Shown here: positions 1 to 8,419 of the stretch, piece by piece
How the letters are laid out: every line of letters begins with the position of its first letter
Numbering within the stretch: position 1 is the first letter of the stretch
Source: Ectothiorhodospiraceae bacterium
Lineage (GTDB): Bacteria > Pseudomonadota > Gammaproteobacteria > XJ16 > Halofilaceae
Assembly: GCA_007134775.1 (NCBI GenBank)
Contig: SLKC01000160.1
Location: 1 to 40,954, forward strand
Length of the DNA stretch: 40,954 nucleotides
Reading direction: 5' to 3'
The notes under the pieces: generated by a model
The model's database searches: none
What the model saw: the letters and a program-made list of their open reading frames with translations, nothing else
What the model was told of the DNA's origin: nothing
Translations under genes and position numbers: made by a program

Positions 1-88
1 GCCGCGAGCCGCCACAGCCACCTCCTGCCGACGTGCGCGATCCGACGGTGTAGGATAGGCGCTCCGCCAGACACCAGGGAGCATAGCG

Positions 89-1363
89 ATGAAGCTCGAG
101 ACCCTTGCCATACACGCGGGCTACAGCCCCGAGCCCACCACGAACGCCGTCGCGGTGCCGATCTATCAGACCACCTCGTACTCCTTCGACGACACCCAGC
201 ACGGCGCGGATCTGTTCGACCTGAAGGTCGAGGGCAACATCTACACCCGCATCATGAACCCGACCAATGCCGTGCTCGAGCAGCGCATCGCGGCGATGGA
301 AGGCGGCATCGGCGCACTCGCCGTCTCCTCGGGCATGGCGGCCATCACCTATGCCCTGCAGTGCATTACGCGCGTCGGCGACAATGTCGTCACCACGAGC
401 CAGCTCTACGGCGGCACCTACAACCTGTTCGCCCACACCATGCCGACGATGGGGATCGAGGTGCGCTTCGCCGCCCACGACGACTTCGACCGCATGGAGT
501 CGCTGATCGACGACAAGACCAAGGCCGTATTCTGCGAATCGGTCGGCAACCCCTCGGGCAACGTCATCGATGTCGAGCGCCTCGCCACCATGGCCCACGC
601 CCACGGTGTCCCGCTGATCGTCGACAACACCGTGCCCACACCCTATCTATGGCGGCCGATCGAAGACGGTGCCGACATCGTGGTCCACTCGCTGACGAAG
701 TATCTCGGGGGCCACGGCACCACGGTGGGTGGCGCCATTGTCGATTCGGGCAACTTCCCCTGGGCCGAGCACGGCGACCGCTTCCCGATGATGGTGGAGC
801 CCGACCCCTCCTATCACGGTGTGGTCTACACCGAGGCGCTCGGTGCGGCCGCCTACATCGGGCGCTGCCGCGTGGTGCCGCTGCGCAACACGGGCTCGGC
901 GCTGTCGCCATTCAACGCCTTCCAGATCCTGCAGGGGATTGAAACACTGGCACTGCGCATGGACCGCCATTGCGCCAACGCCCAGCAGATCGCCGAGTAC
1001 CTCGAGCGCCACTCCCAGGTGCGCTGGGTCAAGTTCGCCGGCCTGCCCGACAGCCCCGACCACCGCCTGGCGCAGAAGTACATGGATGGGCGTGCGGCGT
1101 CGATCCTGAGCTTCGGCATCGAGGGCGGTGCAGAAGCCGGCGCGAAGTTCATCGATGCGCTACAACTGGTCACGCGGCTGGTCAACATCGGCGACGCCAA
1201 GTCGCTCGCCTGCCACCCGGCGACGACCACCCATCGCCAGCTCAACGAGGCCGAGCTCGCGAGCGCCGGCGTGACGCAGGACATGGTGCGGCTGTCGATC
1301 GGCATCGAACATGTCGACGACATCCTCGCCGACATCGAACAGGCGCTCGCCGCCGCACGCTAG
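89..1363 (+). CDS. metY: O-acetylhomoserine sulfhydrylase (aminocarboxypropyltransferase)
   Basis: PLP-dependent Cys/Met-metabolism enzyme that makes homocysteine from O-acetylhomoserine and sulfide in the cytoplasm (methionine synthesis by direct sulfhydrylation). The 424 residues match the MetY length. The N-terminus (LETLAIHAGY) and the substrate/PLP segments (YTRIMNPT, SSGMAAI) are typical, and the Schiff-base lysine is K204 in the HSLTKYLGGHG motif. The ATG at 89 follows a CAGGGA ribosome-binding site with about 8 nt spacing. The closely related cystathionine gamma-synthase/lyase enzymes are shorter and lack the long insertion around residues 225-260, so MetY is preferred. It stands alone; a TAGGAT at 51-56 could be its -10 element but no good -35 is visible. 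Confidence 0.93.
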   Translation: MKLETLAIHAGYSPEPTTNAVAVPIYQTTSYSFDDTQHGADLFDLKVEGNIYTRIMNPTNAVLEQRIAAMEGGIGALAVSSGMAAITYALQCITRVGDNVVTTSQLYGGTYNLFAHTMPTMGIEVRFAAHDDFDRMESLIDDKTKAVFCESVGNPSGNVIDVERLATMAHAHGVPLIVDNTVPTPYLWRPIEDGADIVVHSLTKYLGGHGTTVGGAIVDSGNFPWAEHGDRFPMMVEPDPSYHGVVYTEALGAAAYIGRCRVVPLRNTGSALSPFNAFQILQGIETLALRMDRHCANAQQIAEYLERHSQVRWVKFAGLPDSPDHRLAQKYMDGRAASILSFGIEGGAEAGAKFIDALQLVTRLVNIGDAKSLACHPATTTHRQLNEAELASAGVTQDMVRLSIGIEHVDDILADIEQALAAAR

Positions 1364-1435
1364 GGCGTCGCAGCCGCCCTGGCCTCGTGGCATGGCGGCG
1401 CCACGGCCCGCACCGGCTGCGCCGTGCGCTGGCCG

Positions 1436-1470
1436 AGGCGCCCGCCGCCCCGCGGCGGGGGCGGCGCCCC
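1436..1470. repeat. GC-rich stem-loop downstream of metY
   Basis: GCCGCCCC at 1444-1451 pairs with GGGGCGGC at 1458-1465 around a 6-nt loop, with one more C-G pair outside. No T-tract follows, so it is at most a weak or Rho-assisted 3' end for metY. The sequence shows the pairing; the role is inferred. Confidence 0.4.
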
Positions 1471-1513
1471 ATGCGCGCAGCTACTCGCGAGCCGGCACGC
1501 CTGAGACCACCAG

Positions 1514-1527
1514 CGCCTCGCGAGGCG
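1514..1527. repeat. perfect 14-bp palindrome CGCCTCGCGAGGCG
   Basis: A gapless palindrome in the metY-to-DUF6494 spacer, about 100 bp before the start of the small gene at 1629. It could be an operator or simply a chance GC-rich palindrome. No matching copy was noticed elsewhere in the window. Confidence 0.35.
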
Positions 1528-1628
1528 TTGGAACGCGACCCTGTGCAGCGCCGAACAAGGGGCTTGCGCGGCTACGCTCCACGCATAATGATGGTCGTCC
1601 CCAGAAGGCCATGACACGGAGTGCGCCC

Positions 1629-1835
1629 ATGGACGAAGAGAAACTCAACAAGTCGGTACGCGCCTTCCTGAAGAAGGTCGGCGTGACCTCCCAACGCGAG
1701 ATCGAGAAAGCCGTGCGCGAGCGCGTCGAGAGCGGCCAGCTTGCCGACGCCGAGCGCATCGATGCCAGCGTCGTCCTGCGCGTGCCGGATCTCGATCTCG
1801 AGCTCGAGATCCGTGACGAGCTCGAACTGAAGTAA
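1629..1835 (+). CDS. small DUF6494-like protein
   Basis: A 68-residue highly charged cytoplasmic protein of unknown function. The start is the ATG at 1629, after ACACGGAG; the frame is open further upstream but that part is low-complexity Arg/Pro/Ala and not protein-like. Residues 1-40 look helical (FLKKVGVTSQREIEKAVRE), followed by a strand-rich acidic tail (VPDLDLELEIRDELELK). The pattern fits the small DUF6494 family, recognised from memory. It is followed in the same frame, after its TAA, by the eIF2B-like gene, so the two are probably co-transcribed. Confidence 0.75.
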   Translation: MDEEKLNKSVRAFLKKVGVTSQREIEKAVRERVESGQLADAERIDASVVLRVPDLDLELEIRDELELK

Positions 1836-1964
1836 CGGGGGGATGCCGACATAGATGATGACGCCACATTCCGTCGCGAGCACCGCCGGGCGCTGATCGA
1901 GGACCGCTCCAGCGGTGCGAGCCAGCTCGCCCGCCAGGCCCTCGATAGTCTGACGGAATTCGCG

Positions 1965-2726
1965 ATGACCTGTCGGGGCGATGTCTGTAGCGAGGTCCGC
2001 GCTCAGCTCGTCGCGTTCGCCGAGGAGCTGCAGCACTCGCGCCCGAACATGGCGCCGGTCTACAACCTGATCCAACGCTGGGTGGACGAGGTCGAGGCAC
2101 TGCCCGGCGACGATCTTCCGGCGCTGCGCCGTGAGGCCGCCGAAGCCGCCGAGGCGCTGTGTGACGCCTCGATGCGAGCGGTCGATCAAGCCGCGGCCAA
2201 CGCGCTACCGCTAATCGGCGATGACGCCGTCATCATCTCGCTCAGCTTCAGCTCCACCGTGATGGCCACCCTTCGCCAGGTGCGCAGCGAGCGGGTCGAG
2301 GTCATTCTCGGAGAATCGCGCCCCGGGATGGAGGGCCGTGAACAGGCACGCGCGATCGCCAACATGGGGTTCCGGGTCACTTTCATCACCGATGCCCAAC
2401 TCGGGCTGTTCTCCGGGCGCGCGACCATCGCGCTGGTGGGGGCCGACGCCGTGCTCGCCGATGGCTCGGTGGTGAACAAGGCGGGAACCTACCTGCTCGC
2501 GCTGGCGGCCCGTGATCGCGGCATTCCCTTCTGCTCTTGCTTTGAGAGCTTCAAGTACGCGCCCTTCCACGCGCGCAGCTTCGAACTGGAGGAGCTGCCG
2601 GTGGCCGACATCGAGCCCCCCAAGCACCCCCAGATCGAGGCGAAAAACGTGCTCTTCGACATTACCCCGGCGCGGCTGGTCGACCACTGGATCACCGAGG
2701 CGGGCATCCGGAGCGACCCGCACTGA
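1965..2726 (+). CDS. eIF2B/ribose-1,5-bisphosphate isomerase-fold protein (N-terminus unresolved)
   Basis: Member of the ISOCOT/eIF2B-alpha superfamily, whose bacterial and archaeal members include methylthioribose-1-phosphate and ribose-1,5-bisphosphate isomerases; exact substrate unknown. Visible family signatures are the helical N-terminal domain, ILGESRPGMEGREQA, the VGADAVLADGSVVNKAGT motif with the catalytic-type Asp, and the C-terminal NVLFDITP segment. The first ATG/GTG/TTG in frame is 1965 (253 residues), but clear family-like coding continues upstream in the same frame from about 1851 (LIEDRSSGASQLARQAL), with no canonical start before the TAA at 1833-1835. The real start is thus uncertain: an AUA at 1851 preceded by GGGGGG, or a sequencing indel near ATG 1855/1858. 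Confidence 0.8.
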   Translation: MTCRGDVCSEVRAQLVAFAEELQHSRPNMAPVYNLIQRWVDEVEALPGDDLPALRREAAEAAEALCDASMRAVDQAAANALPLIGDDAVIISLSFSSTVMATLRQVRSERVEVILGESRPGMEGREQARAIANMGFRVTFITDAQLGLFSGRATIALVGADAVLADGSVVNKAGTYLLALAARDRGIPFCSCFESFKYAPFHARSFELEELPVADIEPPKHPQIEAKNVLFDITPARLVDHWITEAGIRSDPH

Positions 2727-2813
2727 GCCAACGGGGATCCGCCGGTGTGCAGCAACGGACTGCTACACTGGTGCGCATCAATCCAGCCACTCGGACCTGA
2801 CACGGAGGACAAC

Positions 2814-3584
2814 ATGCTCGACGCGATACCGGTACCGGCGCTGGGTGATAACTACATCTGGCTGCTACAGGCGAGCGACAGCTCGGCCACGATCCTGGTC
2901 GATCCCGGCGATGCGCGACCGGCCCTCGATGCCATCGCGGACCATGGTCTGGAGCTGCGCGCGATCCTGATCACGCACCACCATGGCGATCACGTCGGTG
3001 GCCTCAATGAGGTTCTCGCGCAGTGGTCGGTCCCCGTCTATGGACCGGCGACCGAGCAGGTGGCCGGCGTCACCCACCCCGTCGGCGGCGGCGACCGCTT
3101 CATGATCGAAGCGCTGGGCACCGAGTTCGTCGTCATCGATACGCCCGGCCACACGGCGGGGCACATCGCCTTCCACGGCGGTGGCTGGCTGCTGTGCGGC
3201 GACACCCTGTTTGCCGGCGGCTGCGGCCGGGTCTTCGAAGGCACCTACGAGCAGATGCACGATTCGCTGCAGCGTCTGGCGGCGCTGCCCGATGCCACAC
3301 GCGGCTGCTGCGGCCATGAGTACACGCTGGCCAATCTCGCCTTCGCCCGCGCTGTCGAGCCGGACAACGAGGAGCTGGCCGACCGCGAGCGCCGTGCGCA
3401 GGAGCTACGCGACGCCGGCGAGCCGACCGTCCCGTTCACGCTCGCCGAGGAGCGCACAACGAACCCGTTCCTGCGCTGCCATGTACCGGCCGTGCATGCC
3501 GCCGCGGAAGCACGGGCCGGGCGCACGCTGTCCGATCCAGCCGAGGTCTTTGCGGTCATCCGCGCCTGGAAGGATCGCTTCTAA
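2814..3584 (+). CDS. gloB: hydroxyacylglutathione hydrolase (glyoxalase II)
   Basis: Hydrolyses S-lactoylglutathione to lactate and glutathione, the second step of methylglyoxal detoxification. The 256 residues match the GloB length. The metallo-beta-lactamase motif THHHGDH is at residues 54-60 (H55, H57, D59, H60 bind the two metals); later ligands sit in DTPGHTAGH, GDTLFAGGCGR and CCGHEYT. The C-terminal family domain with NPFLRC is present. The ATG at 2814 has a GGAGGA ribosome-binding site about 6 nt upstream, so the longer open frame from 2745 is rejected. A TACACT (about 2763-2768) may be the -10 of its own promoter, without a clear -35. Confidence 0.94.
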   Translation: MLDAIPVPALGDNYIWLLQASDSSATILVDPGDARPALDAIADHGLELRAILITHHHGDHVGGLNEVLAQWSVPVYGPATEQVAGVTHPVGGGDRFMIEALGTEFVVIDTPGHTAGHIAFHGGGWLLCGDTLFAGGCGRVFEGTYEQMHDSLQRLAALPDATRGCCGHEYTLANLAFARAVEPDNEELADRERRAQELRDAGEPTVPFTLAEERTTNPFLRCHVPAVHAAAEARAGRTLSDPAEVFAVIRAWKDRF

Positions 3585-3712
3585 GCGCGCGGCAGCTCGT
3601 TGTGCGGGCTGTGCTCGCGGCGCCGGTCCGTAGAACTCCGGACGGACACGGGCCGGCAGAGCTGTTGCAATCCTCTCCGGCATGACAAGGGTCGGTTGAC
3701 CGAGGAGGAGCA

Positions 3713-4528
3713 GTGGCCACAACACTGAACGCCGAACGCGCCGAACGGATACCCGCTGCAACGGGGGCACATCACCTCGAGCAGGCACTGGGCGCGATCA
3801 TCGATCGCCATTACGACGCGGCGAAGCATGCCATCGACTACGGCGCACTGGGCGTCTCCCGGGAGATGAAGACGCTGGTGGCAGCGGTCGATCGCCTCGC
3901 GGGTGTCGATCCGGCCGACCTCGACGACGACAAGGCCCGACTGGCGTTCTGGCTCAATGCCTGGAACGCGCTGATGCTCCACGGCCTGCACCACCTCGGC
4001 CAGAGGGAGAACATCCGCGCCATCGATGGGCTTTTCTCCGGGCCAGCGTACCGCATCGGCGACTACACCTACACGCTCGACGATATCGAGCATGGGGTGT
4101 TGCGGGTCAACGCACGTCCTCCCTACAGCCTGAGCCCCGTGTTCGGTCGCCGCGATCCGCGCCAGGGGCTGACCCTGCAGGCGGTGGACCCACTGATCCA
4201 CTTCGGCTTCTACACCGCATCACGCTCGTCCCCACCACTGCAGGCCTTCGGCCCCGACACGGTCCGTGAACGGCTGCGCGCGGCGGCGACGGCGCTGCTC
4301 GACCGCGTCGTCGAGATCCAGGGCGACCGTATCTGGCTCCCGCGTGTGTGTTATTGGTATGCAGATGACTTCGGTGGCGAGAGCATGGTGCTGCGCTTCG
4401 TGCTGCGCCACCTCCCCGACGATGCGCGTCGACAACAGCTCCAGCGACTGACCCGGCAACCCACGCTGGAATATACGGAGTACGACTGGACACTCAACGA
4501 TCGCTTCAACGTACTCGCCGCCGGCTGA
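3713..4528 (+). CDS. DUF547 domain protein
   Basis: A 271-residue DUF547 protein; the family's biochemical role is not established. Family hallmarks are FWLNAWNALMLHG near residue 80, IGDYTYTLDDIEHGVLR near 118, DPLIHFGFYTASRSSPPL near 160, and a C-terminal YTEYDWTLND. No signal peptide or membrane segment is visible, so it is probably soluble. The GTG start at 3713 follows a strong GAGGAGGAG Shine-Dalgarno. It ends convergently with the Popeye-like gene and its stop codon lies in a 9-bp hairpin. Whether it relates to the preceding gloB is unknown; the 128-nt gap allows a separate promoter. Confidence 0.85.
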   Translation: MATTLNAERAERIPAATGAHHLEQALGAIIDRHYDAAKHAIDYGALGVSREMKTLVAAVDRLAGVDPADLDDDKARLAFWLNAWNALMLHGLHHLGQRENIRAIDGLFSGPAYRIGDYTYTLDDIEHGVLRVNARPPYSLSPVFGRRDPRQGLTLQAVDPLIHFGFYTASRSSPPLQAFGPDTVRERLRAAATALLDRVVEIQGDRIWLPRVCYWYADDFGGESMVLRFVLRHLPDDARRQQLQRLTRQPTLEYTEYDWTLNDRFNVLAAG

Positions 4529-4539
4529 AGGCCGGCGGC
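4517..4539. terminator. 9-bp GC hairpin at convergent gene ends
   Basis: GCCGCCGGC at 4517-4525 pairs perfectly with GCCGGCGGC at 4531-4539 around a TGAAG loop containing the DUF547 stop codon. No T-run follows on either strand, so efficient intrinsic termination is not certain. Its position between converging genes suggests a shared 3'-end structure. Confidence 0.5.
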
Positions 4540-4565
4540 CGGCGCGCCCCCGCGACCGGCAAGGC

Positions 4566-5261
4566 TCAGGCAGGCTCTTCGGCGCCGCCCGAGTCCTCGC
4601 CCCCCATCGACGCGAGCTTGCGCGTTAGATCGGAGCCGATCACGGACATCAGGGCACTGCGCATCGAGGGGTTGCGACGTAGCAGTGCGCGCAGATCCTG
4701 CTGATTCCAGGCCAGGCAGCGCGTTGGTTGCACCGCCGTGACCGTCGCTGACGCTGGCTTGTCGACGAGGAAGCTCATCTCTCCGAGCAGCCCACCATCG
4801 CGGACGTGTCGCACGCCCTTGCCCTCGCCACGCGCGATGCGCACCTCGCCGTTGCTGATCAGATAGAGCCGGTCGACGGCGGCACCCCGCGCTATCAGCT
4901 CATCGCCTGCGGCGAAGTCGCACCACTCGCCGGCGCGTAGGAGTTTCATGAACTCCAGCGCGGTGAACTCGCGGAACAGCGTCTCGTGCAGCTCCCGCTC
5001 CTCCTCGGTGAAGCGGATCGCCCGGCGCTCGTTGAGCAGCACGACGATCCAGACCGCGTTCACCGCCAGCAGCAGGAGCTGCCAGGCGAAGGGTGTCCAG
5101 GCGACCGCCTCGAGCGCGACGGCAAAGTAAAGCGCCATCGTCGCGCAGGCGACCACGATCAGGGCGCGCAGCACGAGGATGTCGCGAACCACGTAGGCGA
5201 TCAGGGTTAGCAGATAGCCCGCGTGGGCCAGCAGTTCGAGCGAGCCTAGGCCGGACATCAT
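4566..5261 (-). CDS. Popeye-like membrane protein with cyclic-nucleotide-binding domain
   Basis: 231 residues. Roughly residues 12-80 hold three hydrophobic membrane segments (around AYLLTLIAYV, ALIVVACATMALYF and WQLLLLAVNAVWIVVLL), followed by an amphipathic FTEEERELHETLFREFT linker and a cNMP-binding beta-roll (about 105-205; GELIARG-like entry, GEMSFLVDKPASATVTA phosphate-binding cassette). This order is that of the Popeye-domain family, better known from animal cAMP-binding proteins; bacterial members are uncharacterised. The start at 5261 overlaps the tsaB stop as ATGA, so translation is probably coupled. It is the last gene of the minus-strand run from mrcB. The ligand is unknown; the cassette has GEMS and the final ATV where canonical cAMP sites have GExA and RxA, so cAMP binding should not be assumed. 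Confidence 0.82.
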   Translation of the reverse strand: MMSGLGSLELLAHAGYLLTLIAYVVRDILVLRALIVVACATMALYFAVALEAVAWTPFAWQLLLLAVNAVWIVVLLNERRAIRFTEEERELHETLFREFTALEFMKLLRAGEWCDFAAGDELIARGAAVDRLYLISNGEVRIARGEGKGVRHVRDGGLLGEMSFLVDKPASATVTAVQPTRCLAWNQQDLRALLRRNPSMRSALMSVIGSDLTRKLASMGGEDSGGAEEPA

Positions 5262-5977
5262 GGCGTTCTCCCGGCAGTGTTTGGGCGGTAGGCGGCGCGT
5301 GCCGCGCTGGGCGCGGCGACCTGATCGCGCAGGTAGGTCGGCAGTGCAGCGGCCGCCTCCACGGCCTCGCCGCGCTCCCAGGCCCGCTGCGCGGCGGGCA
5401 GCATGTCCGCCGCCGCCGGCAGGGCGTGGCCGTGATTGCACCCCAGCCGCGGGCCAACGCGGGCGGCCAGGGCCTCGCCGTAGACGGCCCAGCCGGTGCC
5501 GACACCGGCCCATTGCCCCGCCTCCGGCACGGGTACCGCATCGGGTGCGGCCACGCACTCGGCCTCGGCGGCCACGGCCACGCCCTCTTCGATGCGGTAC
5601 ATGCCCCAGTAGACCTCGCCCATGCGGGCGTCGATCGCGGGTAGCCAGGCGGTCTCGCCGTGGCGCGACCAGGCCCCCTGGGCGAGCGCGGCCAGTGTGG
5701 AGACGCGGATCACGGGCCGGTCGAGTCCCAGGGCAATGCCCTGGACGACGCCGGTCGCCATGCGCACACCGGTAAAGGCCCCGGGCCCGCGCCCGAGTAC
5801 GAGCACATCGATCGCCCGGCGGTCGATCCCGGCTTCGGCGAGGACTGCGTCGAGCATGGCGAAGATGCGCTCACCATGCTCGCGCGGTGCCTCGATCCAG
5901 CGCGCGTACACGGTGCCGGCGCACGCGAGGGCGACCGAGCAGGCCTCGGTCGCGGTATCGATGGCGAGCTGGTTCAT
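5258..5977 (-). CDS. tsaB: tRNA t6A biosynthesis protein TsaB
   Basis: Universal tRNA t6A37 modification partner: with TsaD and TsaE it moves threonylcarbamoyl from TC-AMP to tRNAs reading ANN codons. 239 residues, near the usual length. The N-terminus LAIDTATEACSVAL, then GRGPGAFTGVRMATG at about 63-78 (the TsaB signature) and the DARMGEVYW region are diagnostic of the ASKHA fold; TsaB lacks the metal-binding histidines of TsaD, as expected here. It overlaps the helicase stop upstream by ATGA and the Popeye-like start downstream by ATGA, implying a translationally coupled operon. Helicase next to tsaB is a common gammaproteobacterial arrangement. Confidence 0.93.
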   Translation of the reverse strand: MNQLAIDTATEACSVALACAGTVYARWIEAPREHGERIFAMLDAVLAEAGIDRRAIDVLVLGRGPGAFTGVRMATGVVQGIALGLDRPVIRVSTLAALAQGAWSRHGETAWLPAIDARMGEVYWGMYRIEEGVAVAAEAECVAAPDAVPVPEAGQWAGVGTGWAVYGEALAARVGPRLGCNHGHALPAAADMLPAAQRAWERGEAVEAAAALPTYLRDQVAAPSAARAAYRPNTAGRTP

Positions 5978-7911
5978 CGTGCCTCCAGGGCGTCGGCCTC
6001 TTCGGCGAAGAAGGATTCGACATCGGCGAGCGCGTCGGTGCGCGGCATCGGCGGCAGGCTATCGAGGAAGATCCGACCGTAACCGCGCGTGCGCAGGCGC
6101 GGGTCGCAGAGCATGAGCACGCCGCGGTCGGCGACGCCGCGGATCAGCCGCCCTGCCCCCTGCTTGAGCGTGATCGCCGCCTGCGGGATCTGGTAGTCGC
6201 GAAAGGCGTTGCCGCCGTTCTCTTCCAGCGCCTCCAGCCGGGCCCGGACGACGGGATCGGTGGGGCTGGCAAAGGGCAGCTTGTCGATGATTACGCAGGA
6301 GAGCGCCGAGCCGGCCACATCCACCCCCTCCCAGAAGCTGGCGGTGCCGAGGAGCACGGCATTGCCGGCCTGGCGGAAGCGCTCGATGAGTTCGTGCTTG
6401 GGGGCCTCGCCCTGCACCAGCACGGGATAGGGCAGTGTATCGCGCAGCGCATCCGCGGCGGTGTGCAGCGCGCGGTAGCTGGTGAACAACAGGAAGGCGC
6501 GCCCGCCCGAGGCCGCCAGCACTGGGCGGGCGCGCTCGATCACGGCCTCCGTGTGGGCCCCGCCGCGCGGGTCAGGCAGTCCTTGCGGCAGGTAGAGCAG
6601 TGCGTTGCGCGCGTAGTCGAAGGGGCTGTCCACGCGGATCTCGCCGGCGTCAGCCAGGCCGAGACGTGCACGGAAGTGATCGAAGCGCCCGCCGACCGAC
6701 AACGTCGCGGAGGTAAACACCCAGGCCGCCGGCCAGCGCTGCATCAGCCGCGAGAAGGTACTCGCGACCTCTAACGGTGTCTGCGCCAGGGCGAAGCCGC
6801 TGCGGTAGGTCTCGAACCACTGCACGTGCGCGACGGCGTCGGGATCGGGTTCGCGATAGGCGCCCAGCGCGCGCACGAGCTCGCTGGCGCGGCGCTGGCA
6901 GGATTCGAGGCCGCGGCCGCGCTCGGCCTGCGGTGCGAGTTCGCCCTCGAGGGCCTCGAGGGCGTCGTGAAGGCCGGCGACCGCGTGGTCGACGTCCGGA
7001 TCATCGGCGACCGCGGACCAGGCCTCGCGGCGGGCCTCCTGGCCGAGCGCCAGGCGCAGCTCGCGCGCGGCCACCTCGATCGCCTCCGCGGCCGCGCGCA
7101 GCCAGGCGGCGTCGGGTGCCTCACGCAGTTGCTCCGCGGTGACATCGCGCGCCAGCTCCTGGATCTGGCGCGAGGAGATGCGCTGGCCAAAGAAGGCCGA
7201 GGCCGTCTCGGGCAACTGGTGCGCCTCGTCGATGATGAAGGCGTCCGCGCTCGGCAGCACCTCGCCGAAGCCGCTCTCCTTGAGCGCGAGATCGGCGAAT
7301 AGCAGGTGGTGGTTGACCACCACGACTTCGGCCTCCTGCGCCTGCTTGCGTGCGCGCACGACGAAGCAATCGCGGAACAGGGGACACTCCTGCCCGAGAC
7401 AGTTGTCGGCGGTCGAGGTAACCCAGGGCCACAGCGGGGAGTCCTCGGGCACGGCGGTGATCTCGGCGACATCGCCGGTGGTGCTGGTCTGCGCGGCCGC
7501 GCGTACGCGCTCGAGCTGGGCCGCGATGTCGCGCCGGCGGGTGATGCCGGCCCCGTCCGCCAACCCCATGCGGTGCAGGCAGAGGTAGTTGCCACGGCCT
7601 TTGAGCAGCGCGACCCGCACGCGTGCACCGAGCGCTCGACGTACCCGCGGCAGGTCGCTGTGGTAGAGCTGATCCTGGAGATGACGCGTACCCGTGGAAA
7701 TGATGGTGCGTCCGCCACGCGCGAGGGCGGGCACGAGATAGGCGAAGGTCTTGCCGACACCCGTGCCCGCCTCGCCGATCAGGGTGGTCTGGTCGCGCAA
7801 CGCGGCGTCTACGGCCTCGGCCAGCGCCTGCTGCTCCGCGCGCGGCGCGAAGCCCTCGATGGTCGCGGCGATGGGGCCGTCCTGGTCCAGTAGTCGGCCC
7901 GCGTCGGTCAT
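5974..7911 (-). CDS. yoaA: DinG/YoaA family Fe-S ATP-dependent DNA helicase
   Basis: 645-residue superfamily 2 helicase of the XPD/DinG type, acting 5' to 3' on damaged or structured DNA. Walker A is GEAGTGVGKT near residue 40; the four cluster cysteines are one in NYLCLHR and three in DNCLGQECPLFRDC; the DEAH box lies in IIDEAHQLPE; motifs V/VI are SFWEGVDVAG and QGAGRLIRG. Length and the absence of an exonuclease domain favour YoaA over longer DinG forms. The ATG at 7911 (MTDAGRLL) lies 4 nt after the lipoprotein stop; the frame is open 63 nt further but that part is Arg-rich and overlaps the previous gene. Its stop overlaps tsaB by ATGA. Confidence 0.92.
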   Translation of the reverse strand: MTDAGRLLDQDGPIAATIEGFAPRAEQQALAEAVDAALRDQTTLIGEAGTGVGKTFAYLVPALARGGRTIISTGTRHLQDQLYHSDLPRVRRALGARVRVALLKGRGNYLCLHRMGLADGAGITRRRDIAAQLERVRAAAQTSTTGDVAEITAVPEDSPLWPWVTSTADNCLGQECPLFRDCFVVRARKQAQEAEVVVVNHHLLFADLALKESGFGEVLPSADAFIIDEAHQLPETASAFFGQRISSRQIQELARDVTAEQLREAPDAAWLRAAAEAIEVAARELRLALGQEARREAWSAVADDPDVDHAVAGLHDALEALEGELAPQAERGRGLESCQRRASELVRALGAYREPDPDAVAHVQWFETYRSGFALAQTPLEVASTFSRLMQRWPAAWVFTSATLSVGGRFDHFRARLGLADAGEIRVDSPFDYARNALLYLPQGLPDPRGGAHTEAVIERARPVLAASGGRAFLLFTSYRALHTAADALRDTLPYPVLVQGEAPKHELIERFRQAGNAVLLGTASFWEGVDVAGSALSCVIIDKLPFASPTDPVVRARLEALEENGGNAFRDYQIPQAAITLKQGAGRLIRGVADRGVLMLCDPRLRTRGYGRIFLDSLPPMPRTDALADVESFFAEEADALEAR

Positions 7912-7915
7912 GCGT

Positions 7916-8419
7916 TCAGGAGCCTTCCCGCAGACGGTCCGCCTCCAGGCGCGCCTCGCGCGCGCCCTCGTCATCGCCGCGGTAGTCGCGCGCGGCCTCG
8001 ATGATCAGCCAGTTGCGGTAGCGCAGCAGCCGATGCTCCTCGGCCAGCGCGTTCGACCGTGCGGCGAAATTCTCCGCGACACCGTGCTCGCCCTGTTCGA
8101 GCTGCAGCTCCGCCAGTCGACTCCACAGTACCGGGTCCTCCGGAGCCACCTGCAGCGCCCGCTCCAGTGCGGAGATGGCAGAGCGAAACTCCTCGTTGCG
8201 CCGCGCCTCCTCTGACTGCTCCCAGAGCATCGCCACGGCCTCGTTGTCGACCGTGTGGCGGATGGCGCCGTCGGCGTCGAACGGTTCCTCCACAGCGGGC
8301 TCTTCCGGCGCGGGCTCGGGCTCGGGATCGATCATCGCGGCACACCCCGCCAGTGCCGGCAGCAACACGGCGAGCAGCAACGTGCGCAGTTTCAATCGCG
8401 CCTTGGCGGGGATCATCAT
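7916..8419 (-). CDS. TPR-containing lipoprotein
   Basis: 167 residues with a lipoprotein signal: basic start, hydrophobic stretch, and lipobox LAGC with the lipidated Cys near residue 26. An acidic Pro/Glu linker (about 31-46) leads to a helical region with at least one TPR-like pair (EEARRNEEFRSAISALERAL, then PEDPVLWSRLAELQLEQGE). Lacking an Asp at +2, it is likely carried to the outer membrane. It sits between PBP1b and the helicase: its start overlaps the mrcB stop by one base (TGATG). The link to mrcB suggests an envelope role, perhaps with PBP1b as LpoB does, but it shows no recognisable LpoB domain; that is inference only. Confidence 0.85.
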   Translation of the reverse strand: MMIPAKARLKLRTLLLAVLLPALAGCAAMIDPEPEPAPEEPAVEEPFDADGAIRHTVDNEAVAMLWEQSEEARRNEEFRSAISALERALQVAPEDPVLWSRLAELQLEQGEHGVAENFAARSNALAEEHRLLRYRNWLIIEAARDYRGDDEGAREARLEADRLREGS

